A stretch of 64,000 bases of DNA, from positions 186,001-250,000 of the forward strand of contig NZ_VFOK01000001.1 of assembly GCF_006716095.1 (NCBI RefSeq). The letters are read 5' to 3'. Numbering within the stretch: the stretch's first letter is position 1; each line of letters begins with the position of its first letter. Below, in pieces: positions 38,395 to 47,567 of the stretch. The translations under genes were made by a program, and so were the position numbers. This DNA comes from Barrientosiimonas humi (GTDB taxonomy: Bacteria; Actinomycetota; Actinomycetes; Actinomycetales; Dermatophilaceae). The notes under the pieces were generated by a model. That model searched no databases. It was not told where the DNA came from and saw only the letters and a list, made by a program, of their open reading frames with translations.

Positions 38395-39693
38395 TTACCG
38401 GAGCCGGCGGGCGCCGTCACCCGGCTCGGCGACGAACGCGACCGGGGTCGGGTGGCCGGCGCGCGCCGCGGCGTCGGTGACCGCGGCCGTGACGCGATCG
38501 ACCGCGCCGGCGTCGACCAGCGCGATCACGCACCCGCCGAAACCACCCCCGGTCATCCGCGCGCCGTACGCCCCCGCCGCCACCGCGGCCCGCTGGATCG
38601 TGTCGACGGTCGGGACGGTGATCTCGAAGTCGTCGCGCATCGACGCGTGCGAGGCGTCCAGCAGCGGCCCCAGCTCGCGTGGGTCGGCCCCGGAGGTCAG
38701 CAGCGCCGCGGCCTGCTCCACGCGGTCGCTGTCGGTGACCACGTGACGTGCGCGCCGGCGCAGCAGGTCGGGCAGCTCGGCCAGACGCTGCTCCAGACCG
38801 TCGACCGGCACGTCGCGCAGCTCCTCGACCCCGAGCGCCGCGGCGGCCCGCCGGCACGACTCGCGGCGCTCGGCGTACGCCCCGTCCACCAGCGCGTGCG
38901 GCGTGCGGCTGTCGATCACGAGCAGCGCGAGCCCGGCGGCCGCCGGGTCGAACGGCAGCCAGGTGATCTCGACCGAGCGGGTGTCGATCTCGAGCGCGTG
39001 ACCCTTCCGGCCGCAGACCGACGCGAGCTGGTCCATGACGCCAGTCGGGGCGCCCGCCACGTGGTTCTCGGCGTCCCGCCCGAGCGCGGCGATCTCGACG
39101 TCGGGCAGGTCCCACCCGGCCAGGTCGGCCCACGCGCGAGCGGTCACACAGCTGAGCGCCGCAGACGACGAAAGCCCAGCACCCGCAGGCACGTTCGACG
39201 ACACGGCCAGATCGATCCCCGGCACCGGCAGCCCCCGCTGCGCAGCCGCCCAGCCGACCCCGGCGACGTACGCCGCCCAGTCCAGACCGGCGTCCGGGCC
39301 GACGTCGCCCAGCCGCACCTGCACCGTGCTCCCGAGGTCGGTCGAGTGCACGCGCACCAGGTCGTCGTCCCGACGGCGTACGCACGCCACGGCACCGCGC
39401 TCCAGCGCCAGCGGGAGCACGAACCCGCCGTTGTAGTCGGTGTGCTCGCCGACGAGGTTGAGCCGCCCAGGGGCGAACCACGCCCCGTCGGGGGTGGCAC
39501 CCAGCACGTCGCGGAAGGCGCGGTCGGCGTCGTCGAGGAGAGTCTCGATACGCGGCTCGGCCAGCGCCTCGCCGCTACTCGACCGGCTTGGGTTCTCGCC
39601 GCTCATGCTTTCTGTCGCGCTCGGTCGCGCTCCGCTGCGGCCGCGTGCTCGTTCCTCGCCCGCAACCTCCGCTGCGCGCTCCTCGCCGCTCAT
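38395..39693 (-). CDS. galK: Galactokinase with an unusual repeat-encoded N-terminus
   Basis: 432 residues from the ATG overlapping the galT stop. Phosphorylates galactose to galactose-1-phosphate (Leloir pathway). Motifs: FAPGRLNLVGEHTDYNGGFV (GHMP substrate motif), VPAGAGLSSSAALS (ATP loop) and MTGGGFGGCVIAL. Ordinary galactokinases begin about 20 residues before the first motif; here roughly 40 extra residues precede it, first a Ser/Glu/Arg/Gly-rich stretch with two MSGE starts, then SSSGEALAEPRIET, which is encoded by a dispersed repeat read in a frame that avoids its TAG. An alternative ATG at 39604-39606 would shorten but not remove this. Confidence 0.92.
   Translation of the reverse strand: MSGEERAAEVAGEERARGRSGARPSATESMSGENPSRSSSGEALAEPRIETLLDDADRAFRDVLGATPDGAWFAPGRLNLVGEHTDYNGGFVLPLALERGAVACVRRRDDDLVRVHSTDLGSTVQVRLGDVGPDAGLDWAAYVAGVGWAAAQRGLPVPGIDLAVSSNVPAGAGLSSSAALSCVTARAWADLAGWDLPDVEIAALGRDAENHVAGAPTGVMDQLASVCGRKGHALEIDTRSVEITWLPFDPAAAGLALLVIDSRTPHALVDGAYAERRESCRRAAAALGVEELRDVPVDGLEQRLAELPDLLRRRARHVVTDSDRVEQAAALLTSGADPRELGPLLDASHASMRDDFEITVPTVDTIQRAAVAAGAYGARMTGGGFGGCVIALVDAGAVDRVTAAVTDAAARAGHPTPVAFVAEPGDGARRLR
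39541..39595 (-). repeat. GTCGAGTAG-family repeat inside the galK reading frame
   Basis: On the minus strand: CCAAGCCGGTCGAGTAGCGG, CGAGGCGCTGGCCGAGCC, GCGTATCGAGACT. It is one unit of the family found at 29268 and 38036, here in frame with galK and encoding its N-terminal extension. AGT AGC is read across the element's usual TAG. Confidence 0.88.
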
Positions 39694-40763
39694 GCCGATC
39701 GCAGCCTCTCCGCCAGCTGCTCCGGCTGGCCGTCGTTGACCCAGCCGCCCTGGCCCGACTCGGAGCCGGCGAGGAACTTCACCTTGCCCTCGGCGCGGCG
39801 CACCGACAGCAGCTCCAGGTGCAGCCAGGCCTCCTCGCGGTGCTGGCGCGTGGGCGCCTGCTGCCACGAGGCGATGTACGGCGTCGGCTGGGAGTAGAGC
39901 CCGTCGAGCCGGCGCAGCACGTCGAGATAGACGCGGGCGAAGTCGTCGCGCTGCGCGTCGTCCAGCTCGGGCAGGTCGCGGACCCGCCGCGTCGGATAGA
40001 GATGGACCTCGATGGGCCAGCGGGCGGCGTACGGCAAGAACACGATCCACTCGTCGGTCTCGACGAGAACCCTTGTGCCAGCACGGCGTTCGGCTTCGAT
40101 GATGTCGCCGAACAGGTTGCGGCCGTGCTCGGCGGCATACGCCTCGGCGCGCGCGAGCTCGCGGGCGGCGACGGGCGGGAGGTAGGGGTAGGCGTAGATC
40201 TGACCGTGCGGGTGCTGCAGCGTCACGCCGATCTCGACGCCCCGGTTCTCGAACGGGAAGACGTAGTCGACCGACCCGATCCGGCCCAGCTCGCGCGTGC
40301 GGTCCGCCCAGGCGTCGACCACCAGCCGCGCCTGCTGCGGCGTGAGACCGGTGAAGCTGGTGTCGTGGTCGCTGGTGAAGCACACGACCTCGCACCGGCC
40401 GAGCCCAGGACGCGCCTGGAACAGCCCGTCGTCGACGACCTGGTCGGCGCCCGAGCCCAGGCTGAACGAGGGGAACCGGTTCTCGAAGGCGACGACCTGG
40501 TAGTCCGCAGAGGGGATCTCGGTGTGCCGGCCGTCGCGCGAGGGGCACAGCGGGCACTCGTCGGCGGGCGGGAGGTACGTCCTCGTCTGCCGGTGCGAGG
40601 CCACCGTGATCCAGTCCCCGGTCAGGGGGTCGAGCCGCAGCTGGGAGCTGCTGGCGGCCGGCGGCAGGTCGCGCGGGTCCGGGGTGGGCGTGCGCGCGGT
40701 GCCGGCGCGGTCGTACCAGACGATCTCGCGGCCGTCCGCGAGCGTGCCGGTGGTGCGTTCCAC
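39690..40763 (-). CDS. galT: Galactose-1-phosphate uridylyltransferase
   Basis: 357 residues. Exchanges UDP between UDP-glucose and galactose-1-phosphate. Zinc-site cysteines in ECPLCPSRDG; the catalytic motif GVTLQHPHGQIYAYPYLPP contains the nucleophile histidine. The GTG at 40761-40763 is chosen because AAGGAGAG lies 9 bp upstream; a GTG 12 codons earlier lacks such a site. The stop overlaps the galK ATG. Sixth gene of the galactoside operon. Confidence 0.95.
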   Translation of the reverse strand: MERTTGTLADGREIVWYDRAGTARTPTPDPRDLPPAASSSQLRLDPLTGDWITVASHRQTRTYLPPADECPLCPSRDGRHTEIPSADYQVVAFENRFPSFSLGSGADQVVDDGLFQARPGLGRCEVVCFTSDHDTSFTGLTPQQARLVVDAWADRTRELGRIGSVDYVFPFENRGVEIGVTLQHPHGQIYAYPYLPPVAARELARAEAYAAEHGRNLFGDIIEAERRAGTRVLVETDEWIVFLPYAARWPIEVHLYPTRRVRDLPELDDAQRDDFARVYLDVLRRLDGLYSQPTPYIASWQQAPTRQHREEAWLHLELLSVRRAEGKVKFLAGSESGQGGWVNDGQPEQLAERLRSA

Positions 40764-40806
40764 GGTGCGGTCTCTCCTTGTCGGTGGCGTGCCCAACACT
40801 GCAGGA

Positions 40807-42201
40807 CTACTTCGCGGCCAGCGCGAGCAGGTCGTCGAGCTGGCGGTTCAGGCCGGTCAGCGACGACACCTTCTCGCTCCCGATGTAGATCGCGTCGAGC
40901 TGGGGCTGCATGAGCGCCGTGACGTCGGCCGAGTTGGAGGTCATCGGGAACAGGAAGGTCGTGCGGTCGCGCACCTGGTCGGTGAACGGTGACACGTCGA
41001 TCCCCCGCTCGGTGCGGTTGTAGTCGATCGCGGCCTGGGTGCCGGCGGGGCGCGCCGGGAAGACGACGCCGCTGCGGCCGATGATCTGCTGGCAGGCGTC
41101 GCCGGAGAGGAACTTCACCCACTGCGCCGACGTCTGCGGGCTGTCGCTGCTGCGGGTGATCGAGTCGGCGATGCCGTTGAACATCGACGCCCGCCTGCCG
41201 TTCGGGCCGACCGGTGTCGGAGCGATGCCGATGTCGAGCTTCTTGCCCTGCGCGTCGGTCAGCGACGTGAACGTGCCGAGCATCCACGACCCGCTGATCG
41301 CCATCGCCGCCTGACCGGTCTGCACCTGCTTGTCGACGCTGGTCCCCTCGGAGCCGCCGATCTCGCGGTAGCTCGGCATGAACCCCTTGCGGTTCAGCCC
41401 GAAGTACCACTCGATCGTGCGCTGCACGCCCGGCTCGTCGAAGCGGAACGTGCGCCCCCACGGGTTCTGGTCCAGCGGCTGCCACCCGGTGCTGCCGGTG
41501 AACGGCGACCACTGCGTCTGCCCCCAGTTGTCGCCGCCGCCACCGCCGCTGGCGAAGCCGTACGTCCGCACCCGGCTCTTGTCGAACCCGGCCTGGTCGC
41601 CGCGTCGGCCCCGCTCGTCGACCGTGAGCCGCGAGACGATCCGCTGGAAGCTGCCGCCGTCGGTCGGGTTCCACGTCATGGTGCTCAGCTGCTGCGGCGT
41701 GATGCCCGCGGCCGCCACCTTCCGCTTGTCGTAGAACACCGCGACGGTGTCCCAGTCCTTCGGCGCCCCATAGCGTTTCCCGTCCTGGCCCTTCCACAGC
41801 TGGCCGAGCCCGGGCTGGAACTCCGCGTCGGTGATCGTGCGCGTCGGCCCGAGCTCGTCCAGCGGCCGCAGCACGTCGAGGTCGGTGAACTGCGGGAACT
41901 TGCTGACGTGGTTGACGAACACGTCGGGCGCGGTGTCCGCGATGAAGCCCGCAGTGATCTTCGACCAGTAGTCGTCCCAGCCGTACTGCGTGATGCGGAT
42001 GCGGGTGCCGGGGTTGGCGCGCTCGAACGCGTCGGCGCAGCGCTGGTAACCGGGCACCTGCGAGGCGTCCCACATCCAGTAGTCGACGGTGGTGCCGGAC
42101 GAGCCGCCGGAGCCGCCGCCTCCGCAGGCGGCCAGGGACAGGCCGAGCGCGAGCGCGCCGGCGACGACGGACGTACGGCGGGTGGTGGTTCTGCGTCGCA
42201 T
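40807..42201 (-). CDS. Sugar ABC transporter substrate-binding lipoprotein
   Basis: 464 residues. Signal peptide with lipobox SLAAC (cysteine near residue 26) and a Gly/Ser linker; extracellular solute-binding protein family 1 features follow (AFERANPGTRIRITQYGWDD, SGSWMLGTF, FLSGDACQQII). Together with the two permeases it forms a CUT1-type importer. Operon context with an alpha-galactosidase suggests melibiose, raffinose or related oligosaccharides as ligand. No ATPase is encoded here, so a shared one such as MsmK is expected elsewhere. Confidence 0.9.
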   Translation of the reverse strand: MRRRTTTRRTSVVAGALALGLSLAACGGGGSGGSSGTTVDYWMWDASQVPGYQRCADAFERANPGTRIRITQYGWDDYWSKITAGFIADTAPDVFVNHVSKFPQFTDLDVLRPLDELGPTRTITDAEFQPGLGQLWKGQDGKRYGAPKDWDTVAVFYDKRKVAAAGITPQQLSTMTWNPTDGGSFQRIVSRLTVDERGRRGDQAGFDKSRVRTYGFASGGGGGDNWGQTQWSPFTGSTGWQPLDQNPWGRTFRFDEPGVQRTIEWYFGLNRKGFMPSYREIGGSEGTSVDKQVQTGQAAMAISGSWMLGTFTSLTDAQGKKLDIGIAPTPVGPNGRRASMFNGIADSITRSSDSPQTSAQWVKFLSGDACQQIIGRSGVVFPARPAGTQAAIDYNRTERGIDVSPFTDQVRDRTTFLFPMTSNSADVTALMQPQLDAIYIGSEKVSSLTGLNRQLDDLLALAAK

Positions 42202-42209
42202 GGTGGACC

Positions 42210-43151
42210 TCACTTGATGCCGCTGAAGCCGATCGAGTTCACGATCCGCCTGGCGAACACCGCGAACAGGACGAGCATCGGAAGGGCCGCGACGAGCGTC
42301 GCCGCCATGAGACCGGGCCAGTCGGGGCCGGTCTGCGGAGTCTGGCTCTTGAACACGCCGAGCCCGACGGTGAGCACCCGCGAGCGGTCGGTGTAGCTCA
42401 CCATGAGCGGCCAGAAGTAGTCGTTCCACGAGGCGATGTAGGTGAGGATCGCCAGCGTCGTGATCGGGGCGGCCGACATCGGCACGATCAGCCGGAAGAA
42501 CACCCGCACCTTGCTCGCGCCGTCGATGAGCGCGGCCTCCTCGACCTCGCGGGAGATGCCGAGGAAGAACTGCCGCAGGAAGAACACGGCGAACGGCGTC
42601 ATGATCATCGACGGCAGCGCGATGCCGAGCAGGGTGTCGACCAGACCGAGCTGCTTGATCAGCACGAAGTTCGGCAGCAGCGTGAAGATCGTCGGGATCA
42701 TCAGGCCGGCCAGGAAGAAGCCGAACACCCGGTCGCGCCACTTCCAGCGCAGCCGGGAGAAGGCGTACGCCGCGAGGGCCGAGAAGAACACCTGCCCGGC
42801 CGTGACGAGCGTCGAGACGATCATCGAGTTGAGCAGGTATCGCCAGAAGTTGATCGGCTGGCCGGCGCCGCCGGCGTCGATCGCCTCCTGCCCGGTCTGC
42901 ATCCCGAAGACGCGTCGGAAGCCGCCCCAGGAGAACTGGACGGGCAGCGGGTCGCTGGCGCCGGCGTACAGCGCGTTGTTGCTCGACAGGGCCGTGCGCA
43001 GCATCCAGTAGAACGGGAACAGGCTGCCCAGCACGACGAGGACCATGAAGGCCCAGGCGAGCGCGCGGCCGACGGTGAACCGGGGCCGGGTCGCCGGCTC
43101 GGTCGGTGCGGTGGTGACCGGGTCGGTCCCGGTGGTGGTCGCAGTGGTCAT
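42210..43151 (-). CDS. Carbohydrate ABC transporter permease (MalG type)
   Basis: 313 residues with six membrane helices after a Thr-rich N-terminal tail. The EAA loop EEAALIDGASKVRVFFRLIV (about residue 205) contacts the ATPase. Partner of the permease encoded at 43159-44097; the genes are 7 bp apart. Inner-membrane channel for the alpha-galactoside importer. Confidence 0.93.
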   Translation of the reverse strand: MTTATTTGTDPVTTAPTEPATRPRFTVGRALAWAFMVLVVLGSLFPFYWMLRTALSSNNALYAGASDPLPVQFSWGGFRRVFGMQTGQEAIDAGGAGQPINFWRYLLNSMIVSTLVTAGQVFFSALAAYAFSRLRWKWRDRVFGFFLAGLMIPTIFTLLPNFVLIKQLGLVDTLLGIALPSMIMTPFAVFFLRQFFLGISREVEEAALIDGASKVRVFFRLIVPMSAAPITTLAILTYIASWNDYFWPLMVSYTDRSRVLTVGLGVFKSQTPQTGPDWPGLMAATLVAALPMLVLFAVFARRIVNSIGFSGIK

Positions 43152-43158
43152 GACGGCC

Positions 43159-44097
43159 TCAGTCCAGGTCGCTGGAGTCGGCGCGCAGCAGGCGGTACTG
43201 CACGAACGAGATGGTCATCAGCACGACCAGTAGGGCGACGGAAAGCGCTGAGGCATAACCGAACTGGAAGCGTCCGAAGGCCAGGTCGTAGATGTAGAGC
43301 TGGAGCACGCGCGAGGCGTTGACGGGGCCGCCGCCCGTCGCGATCGCGACCGTGTCGAACACCTGGAACGAGCCGACGACGGTGATGATGAGCACCAGCG
43401 CCATGATCGGGCGCAGCAGCGGCAGCGTGATGCTGAAGAACATCCGGACCTCGCCGGCGCCGTCCATCCGGCCCGCCTCGTAGACCGAGGCCGGGATGGT
43501 CTGCAGGCCCGCGAAGATCAGCAGTGCGGTGTAGCCGACGTGCCGCCAGACGTTGATGCCCGCGATGGTCGGGATGACCCAGTTCTCGTCGGTGAGGAAC
43601 GGGATCCGCTCGAGGCCGACCTGGGTGAGCAGGAAGTTCCCGAAACCCAGCTGGTAGTCGAGGATCCAGAGGAAGACCATCGCCGCGACGACGTTGGAGA
43701 CGAGGAACGGCGTGAGCACCACGCCGCGCAGCCAGGTGCGCTGGGTGAGGCGCTGCATCATCACCGCGATGACGAGCGCCAGGACGGTCTGCAGACCGAT
43801 GTTGATGGCGACGTACTGCAGGGTGACCCGCATCGAGTTCCAGAAGATCGGGTCGCCGAGCATGCGGCGGTAGTTGTCCAGGCCGGTGAACTCCGCCGGC
43901 GTGAGCAGGTTGTAGGTGGTGAAGCTGAGGTAGATGCCCCGGATCGTCGGCCACACGAGGAAGACGAGGAATCCGATGAGGGCCGGTGCGATGAACGCGA
44001 GCGCGAGACGGGTGTCGTCGCGGGGCTTGGGTCGGGCGGTGGGAGGCTTCTTGACGGGCGCCGAACGTGACTCGGCGCGTGCGGAACTGGTTGTCAT
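43159..44097 (-). CDS. Carbohydrate ABC transporter permease (MalF type)
   Basis: 312 residues. The first helix region LALAFIAPALIGFLVFLVWP and the EAA loop YEAGRMDGAGEVRMFFSITL are typical of the first CUT1 permease. About six membrane helices and normal length. Starts 12 bp after the alpha-galactosidase gene in the operon. Confidence 0.93.
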   Translation of the reverse strand: MTTSSARAESRSAPVKKPPTARPKPRDDTRLALAFIAPALIGFLVFLVWPTIRGIYLSFTTYNLLTPAEFTGLDNYRRMLGDPIFWNSMRVTLQYVAINIGLQTVLALVIAVMMQRLTQRTWLRGVVLTPFLVSNVVAAMVFLWILDYQLGFGNFLLTQVGLERIPFLTDENWVIPTIAGINVWRHVGYTALLIFAGLQTIPASVYEAGRMDGAGEVRMFFSITLPLLRPIMALVLIITVVGSFQVFDTVAIATGGGPVNASRVLQLYIYDLAFGRFQFGYASALSVALLVVLMTISFVQYRLLRADSSDLD

Positions 44098-44109
44098 GGG
44101 CGAGGTTTC

Positions 44110-46374
44110 CTACATCTCGGCGCGCACCCTGAAGAGCACGACCTGGTCCGGCTGGATGCGCGGCGGTTGTACGCCGGCAGCCAGGAGAGCGGCGCCGTGC
44201 AGCACGGTGCCGGGGTAGGTGCCGTCGGCGGCCCGCTCGCCCCACCAGCGGGGCGGGACGAGGCCGGTCGGCGGCACGGCGGGGAGGAGGGGGCTGATGC
44301 GGTAGCGGCGCTCGGGGTCGAGGCCGCGCAGCACCAGCCGCGGGCTGGGGTCTTCCAGCCCGAAGTCGTGGACGACGTAGGCGAACAGGGCGTCGTCGCG
44401 GTCGGGGGACACGACGCCGTGCACCAGCACGCCGTCGCCGGGGGCGTCGATGCGCACCGTGTCACCGGTGTGCAGCAGCTCGCGCAGGTCGCGATAGACG
44501 TCGATCCACGCGCCGAGCTCGGCGAGCTCCTGCTCGCTGGCCTCGGCCAGGTCCCACTCGATGCCGAAGTGTCCGAAAAGCGCTGTGCCAGCGCGATATC
44601 CGAGCGTATGCCGGCGACCGGTCGTGTGCGACCGGCCGCTCGCGACGTGCGAGCCGCACAGCTCGGGCGGGAGCAGCTGGGTGGTCCAGCGCAGCATCTG
44701 CTGCCGCTCGTGCGGGTCGATGCAGTCGCTGACCCACACGCGGTCGCAGTGCTCCATCACGCCCAGGTCGACCCGGGCGCCGCCGGACGAGCACGACTCG
44801 ATCTCCAGGTCCGGGTGGGCGGCCTTGAGCTCGGCCATCAGGCGATAGGTCGCGAGGGTCTGCGCGTGCACGGCCGGCCGTCCGTCACGGGTCCGGTCGC
44901 CGGCCTCGACGAGGTCGCGGTTGTGGTCCCACTTGATGTAGCCGATGGGGTACTCCTGCAGGAGCGCCATCATCTGGTCGCGCACGTGGGCGTACGCCTC
45001 GGGGATCGACAGGTTCAGCACCTGCTGGTTGCGCGCGAGCACCGGCTGCTCGCGGCGGGCGCCCATGATCCACTCGGGGTGGGCGCGGGCGACGTCGCTG
45101 TCGGGGTTGACCATCTCCGGCTCGAACCACAGGCCGAACTCCATGCCGTGCTCGCGCACGCGGTCGACGAGGGGGTGCAGCCCGTCGGGCCAGACGTCGG
45201 TCGAGACGACCCAGTCGCCGAGGCCCGCGGTGTCGTCGCGGCGGGCACCGAACCACCCGTCGTCGAGCACGAGCCGCTCGACGCCGAGCGCTGCGGCACG
45301 GTCGGCGAGGTCGAGGAGCCGGGGGATGTCGTGGTCGAAGTAGACCGCCTCCCACACGTTCAGCGTGACCTTGCGCGGGCTGCTGGGGTGCTCGGGTCGG
45401 GCGCGCAGCAGGCGGTGCAACCGGTGCGCGACGTCGTCGAGTCCGACGCCGAAAACGCCGTAGAGCCAAGGCGATTCGTAGGTCTCGTCACGCTTCAGCT
45501 GCACCTCGCCGGGGAGCAGCAGCTCGCCGCCGCCGATGACGCGGTGGCCGTCGAACGTGCGCTCGGCGTAGTGCACGTGGTTGCCGCTCCAGGCGGTGTG
45601 CACCGCCCAGATCTCGCCGCCGCCGAACCCGAACCCTGCCTCCCCGGCGTGCAGGACGCCGGCCGCGTCGGCGCCGGTGCGGCCCTTGCGGCCCTCGCGC
45701 AGGTGGGTGCCGACGCCGAACGGGCTGCGCTGCGGCACCTTCTCCTTGCCCCAGCGACCGGCGAGGTCGAGCAGCTCGCCCGCCCGCGCCGGCACCGGCA
45801 GCGCCAGGGTCAACCCGTCGAGGGTGTACGTCTCGCCCCGGTTGGTGAGGCGGGCGCGGCTGCGCAGCACCCCCTCCGGCGTCAGCTGCACGATCAGCTG
45901 CAGACCGAGCTGCTGCTCGGGGTCCTCCGCCTCGATCGTGACGGTGGCGGGGCCGGACTCGAGCAGGTCGGTGGCATCGGGGGTGGAAGTGCCACGGTCG
46001 TCGGGGCGCGTGGTGTGGGGGCGCGCGGTGTCCGAGCGTTCGGTGTCGAGCCGCGCGAGGTCGAGACCCGTGACCGTGAAGCGGGGCGACCAGGCGGTCC
46101 CGGTGCGCGACCCGGAGATGCCGGGCCGTCCGACGAAGCCGGTGCGGTGCTCGGGGAGGAGCGACAGGCGTACGGGCTCGTCGACGGCGTTGGACCCGAC
46201 GGTGGGCACGGCGGCCTCGGCGAGCGCGCGGGCGGACTCGGGCGTCTGCGGCCCGAGGTCTGAGCCCCAGTGCACGACCGCGGGGAGCTGGGCGTCGGTG
46301 AGGTCGAGCAGGAGGGAGGTGCCGGCCGCGCGCAGGTGCACGAGGGAGGGGAGGCGGGGGTCGGTGCTGGGCAT
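44110..46374 (-). CDS. Alpha-galactosidase, glycoside hydrolase family 36
   Basis: 754 residues. Removes terminal alpha-galactosyl groups from melibiose and raffinose-type sugars; with no signal peptide it should act in the cytoplasm on imported sugars. GH36 signatures: WFEPEMVNPDSDV, the nucleophile motif YIKWDHNRDLVEAG, and SCSSGGARVDLGV ... VWVSDCIDPHERQ with the acid/base aspartate. A linker-like insertion rich in Thr/Arg/Asp lies near residues 110-135 of the N-terminal sandwich domain. The gene begins 16 bp after the LacI gene. Confidence 0.94.
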   Translation of the reverse strand: MPSTDPRLPSLVHLRAAGTSLLLDLTDAQLPAVVHWGSDLGPQTPESARALAEAAVPTVGSNAVDEPVRLSLLPEHRTGFVGRPGISGSRTGTAWSPRFTVTGLDLARLDTERSDTARPHTTRPDDRGTSTPDATDLLESGPATVTIEAEDPEQQLGLQLIVQLTPEGVLRSRARLTNRGETYTLDGLTLALPVPARAGELLDLAGRWGKEKVPQRSPFGVGTHLREGRKGRTGADAAGVLHAGEAGFGFGGGEIWAVHTAWSGNHVHYAERTFDGHRVIGGGELLLPGEVQLKRDETYESPWLYGVFGVGLDDVAHRLHRLLRARPEHPSSPRKVTLNVWEAVYFDHDIPRLLDLADRAAALGVERLVLDDGWFGARRDDTAGLGDWVVSTDVWPDGLHPLVDRVREHGMEFGLWFEPEMVNPDSDVARAHPEWIMGARREQPVLARNQQVLNLSIPEAYAHVRDQMMALLQEYPIGYIKWDHNRDLVEAGDRTRDGRPAVHAQTLATYRLMAELKAAHPDLEIESCSSGGARVDLGVMEHCDRVWVSDCIDPHERQQMLRWTTQLLPPELCGSHVASGRSHTTGRRHTLGYRAGTALFGHFGIEWDLAEASEQELAELGAWIDVYRDLRELLHTGDTVRIDAPGDGVLVHGVVSPDRDDALFAYVVHDFGLEDPSPRLVLRGLDPERRYRISPLLPAVPPTGLVPPRWWGERAADGTYPGTVLHGAALLAAGVQPPRIQPDQVVLFRVRAEM

Positions 46375-46390
46375 GGGGGGAGAGGGCCTT

Positions 46391-47419
46391 TCAGCGGGTC
46401 CGGGTCTGCGGGGCGGGGCGGGCGGTGGAGTCGCGACGGACGAGATCGCCTGGGAGAGAGAAGGTTTCGGGTGCGGCCTCGGCGGCGAGGACGAGCTCGA
46501 CGGCCTTCTCGGCCATCTCCTGGTGGGGCGGGGCGACGGTGGTCAGCGGCGGGTGGAGCGACTCGACGATCGGCTCGAGGTTGTCGTGGCCGATGACGGT
46601 CAGGTCCTCGGGGATGCGCAGCCCGAGCCGGCGCGCGGCCTCGTAGGCGCCCATCGCCATCCGGTCGTTGAAGCAGGCGAGCGCAGTCGGGCGGTCGGGA
46701 CGGTCGAGCAACGACAGCGCGCCCTCGAGACCGCCCGCGGTGGTGGCGGCGAAGTCGGGCGAGACGTGCACCCGCAGGTCGTCGTCCGCGCGGCCCTGCT
46801 GCTCCCACGCGGCGCGGAGGCCGGCGAGGCGGCTCTCGGCCTCCAGCGACGGGGCGATGGTGACCAGCCCGACCCGCTCGTGGCCGAGCGAGCACAGCTC
46901 GTCGACCACCAGGGCGGCCATCGACCGCTCGTCGGGAAGCACCGTCGTGACGGGCGAATCTGTCTGTGCTGTCTCAAGATTCAGCAGCACCAGCCCGCGC
47001 GATCGGGGAGTCTCGATGCGACGGTGATAGATCGAGGCGAGGATCGTGCCGCTCACCTGCTGGCCGGCCGCGTGGTCGAGCGCGTCGCGCAGGCGGGTCG
47101 GCTCGCCACCGGTCGGGAGCAGCAGCACGCGCACCCCCTGCTCCCAGCAGGCGCGATAGAGGCCGTCGAGCAGACCGAGCCCGTAGGGCAGCGTCGACAG
47201 GTCGTCCTCTGCGACGACGGCGACCGCCCGCTCTGGGGTGGTCCGCAACCGGCGGGCCGCGACGTTGGGGGTGTAGCCGAGCTGCTCGGCCGCCTCGTGG
47301 ATGCGCCGGCGGGTGTCGTCGGAGACCCGGGCGGTCGCCTTGCCGTTGAGCACCACGCTGACCGTCGAGGGGGCCACCCCGGCCAGGGCGGCGACGTCGC
47401 GGATGCGCGGGACCGACAT
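46391..47419 (-). CDS. LacI-family repressor of the alpha-galactoside operon
   Basis: 342 residues. N-terminal helix-turn-helix RDVAALAGVAPSTVSVVLNG followed by the hinge helix PNVAARRL. The periplasmic-binding-like effector domain ends with LVRRDSTARP, usual for the family. ATG at 47417-47419 chosen over upstream in-frame codons because it begins the standard MSVPRIRDVA N-terminus. First gene of the operon, so it is likely autoregulated; a dyad touching its start codon is the candidate operator. The inducer is probably an alpha-galactoside or galactose. Confidence 0.92.
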   Translation of the reverse strand: MSVPRIRDVAALAGVAPSTVSVVLNGKATARVSDDTRRRIHEAAEQLGYTPNVAARRLRTTPERAVAVVAEDDLSTLPYGLGLLDGLYRACWEQGVRVLLLPTGGEPTRLRDALDHAAGQQVSGTILASIYHRRIETPRSRGLVLLNLETAQTDSPVTTVLPDERSMAALVVDELCSLGHERVGLVTIAPSLEAESRLAGLRAAWEQQGRADDDLRVHVSPDFAATTAGGLEGALSLLDRPDRPTALACFNDRMAMGAYEAARRLGLRIPEDLTVIGHDNLEPIVESLHPPLTTVAPPHQEMAEKAVELVLAAEAAPETFSLPGDLVRRDSTARPAPQTRTR

Positions 47420-47462
47420 TGACGAATCCTTTCGGCAGACACGCTGAAAAAACGATTCGTCA
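47420..47462. promoter_or_regulatory. Inverted repeat touching the LacI start codon, candidate operator
   Basis: TGACGAATC (47420-47428) and GATTCGTCA (47454-47462) are perfect inverted arms 25 bp apart. Pairing extends partly into T-runs next to the arms. The left arm abuts the LacI ATG, so binding there would block transcription or translation of the whole operon. Single LacI operators are usually compact palindromes, so this may be two half-sites or an mRNA hairpin. Confidence 0.5.
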
Positions 47463-47501
47463 CTGTGGCACGGGTCACGCCGGAGCGGCAAGGCTCGGAC
47501 A

Positions 47502-47544
47502 GAAAAAGGCCGCTGACCTGGGCGGATGCCTCAGGTCAGCGGCC
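47502..47544 (-). terminator. Strong intrinsic terminator after the small membrane-protein genes
   Basis: On the minus strand a perfect 13-bp stem, GGCCGCTGACCTG paired with CAGGTCAGCGGCC around an 11-nt loop (stem at 47508-47520 and 47532-47544), is followed by TTTTTCT. It lies 23 bp after the stop of the last small gene and 83 bp upstream of the LacI start, separating the two operons. Confidence 0.92.
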
Positions 47545-47567
47545 GGGAGAGCTGCGGTGGGCGTACG

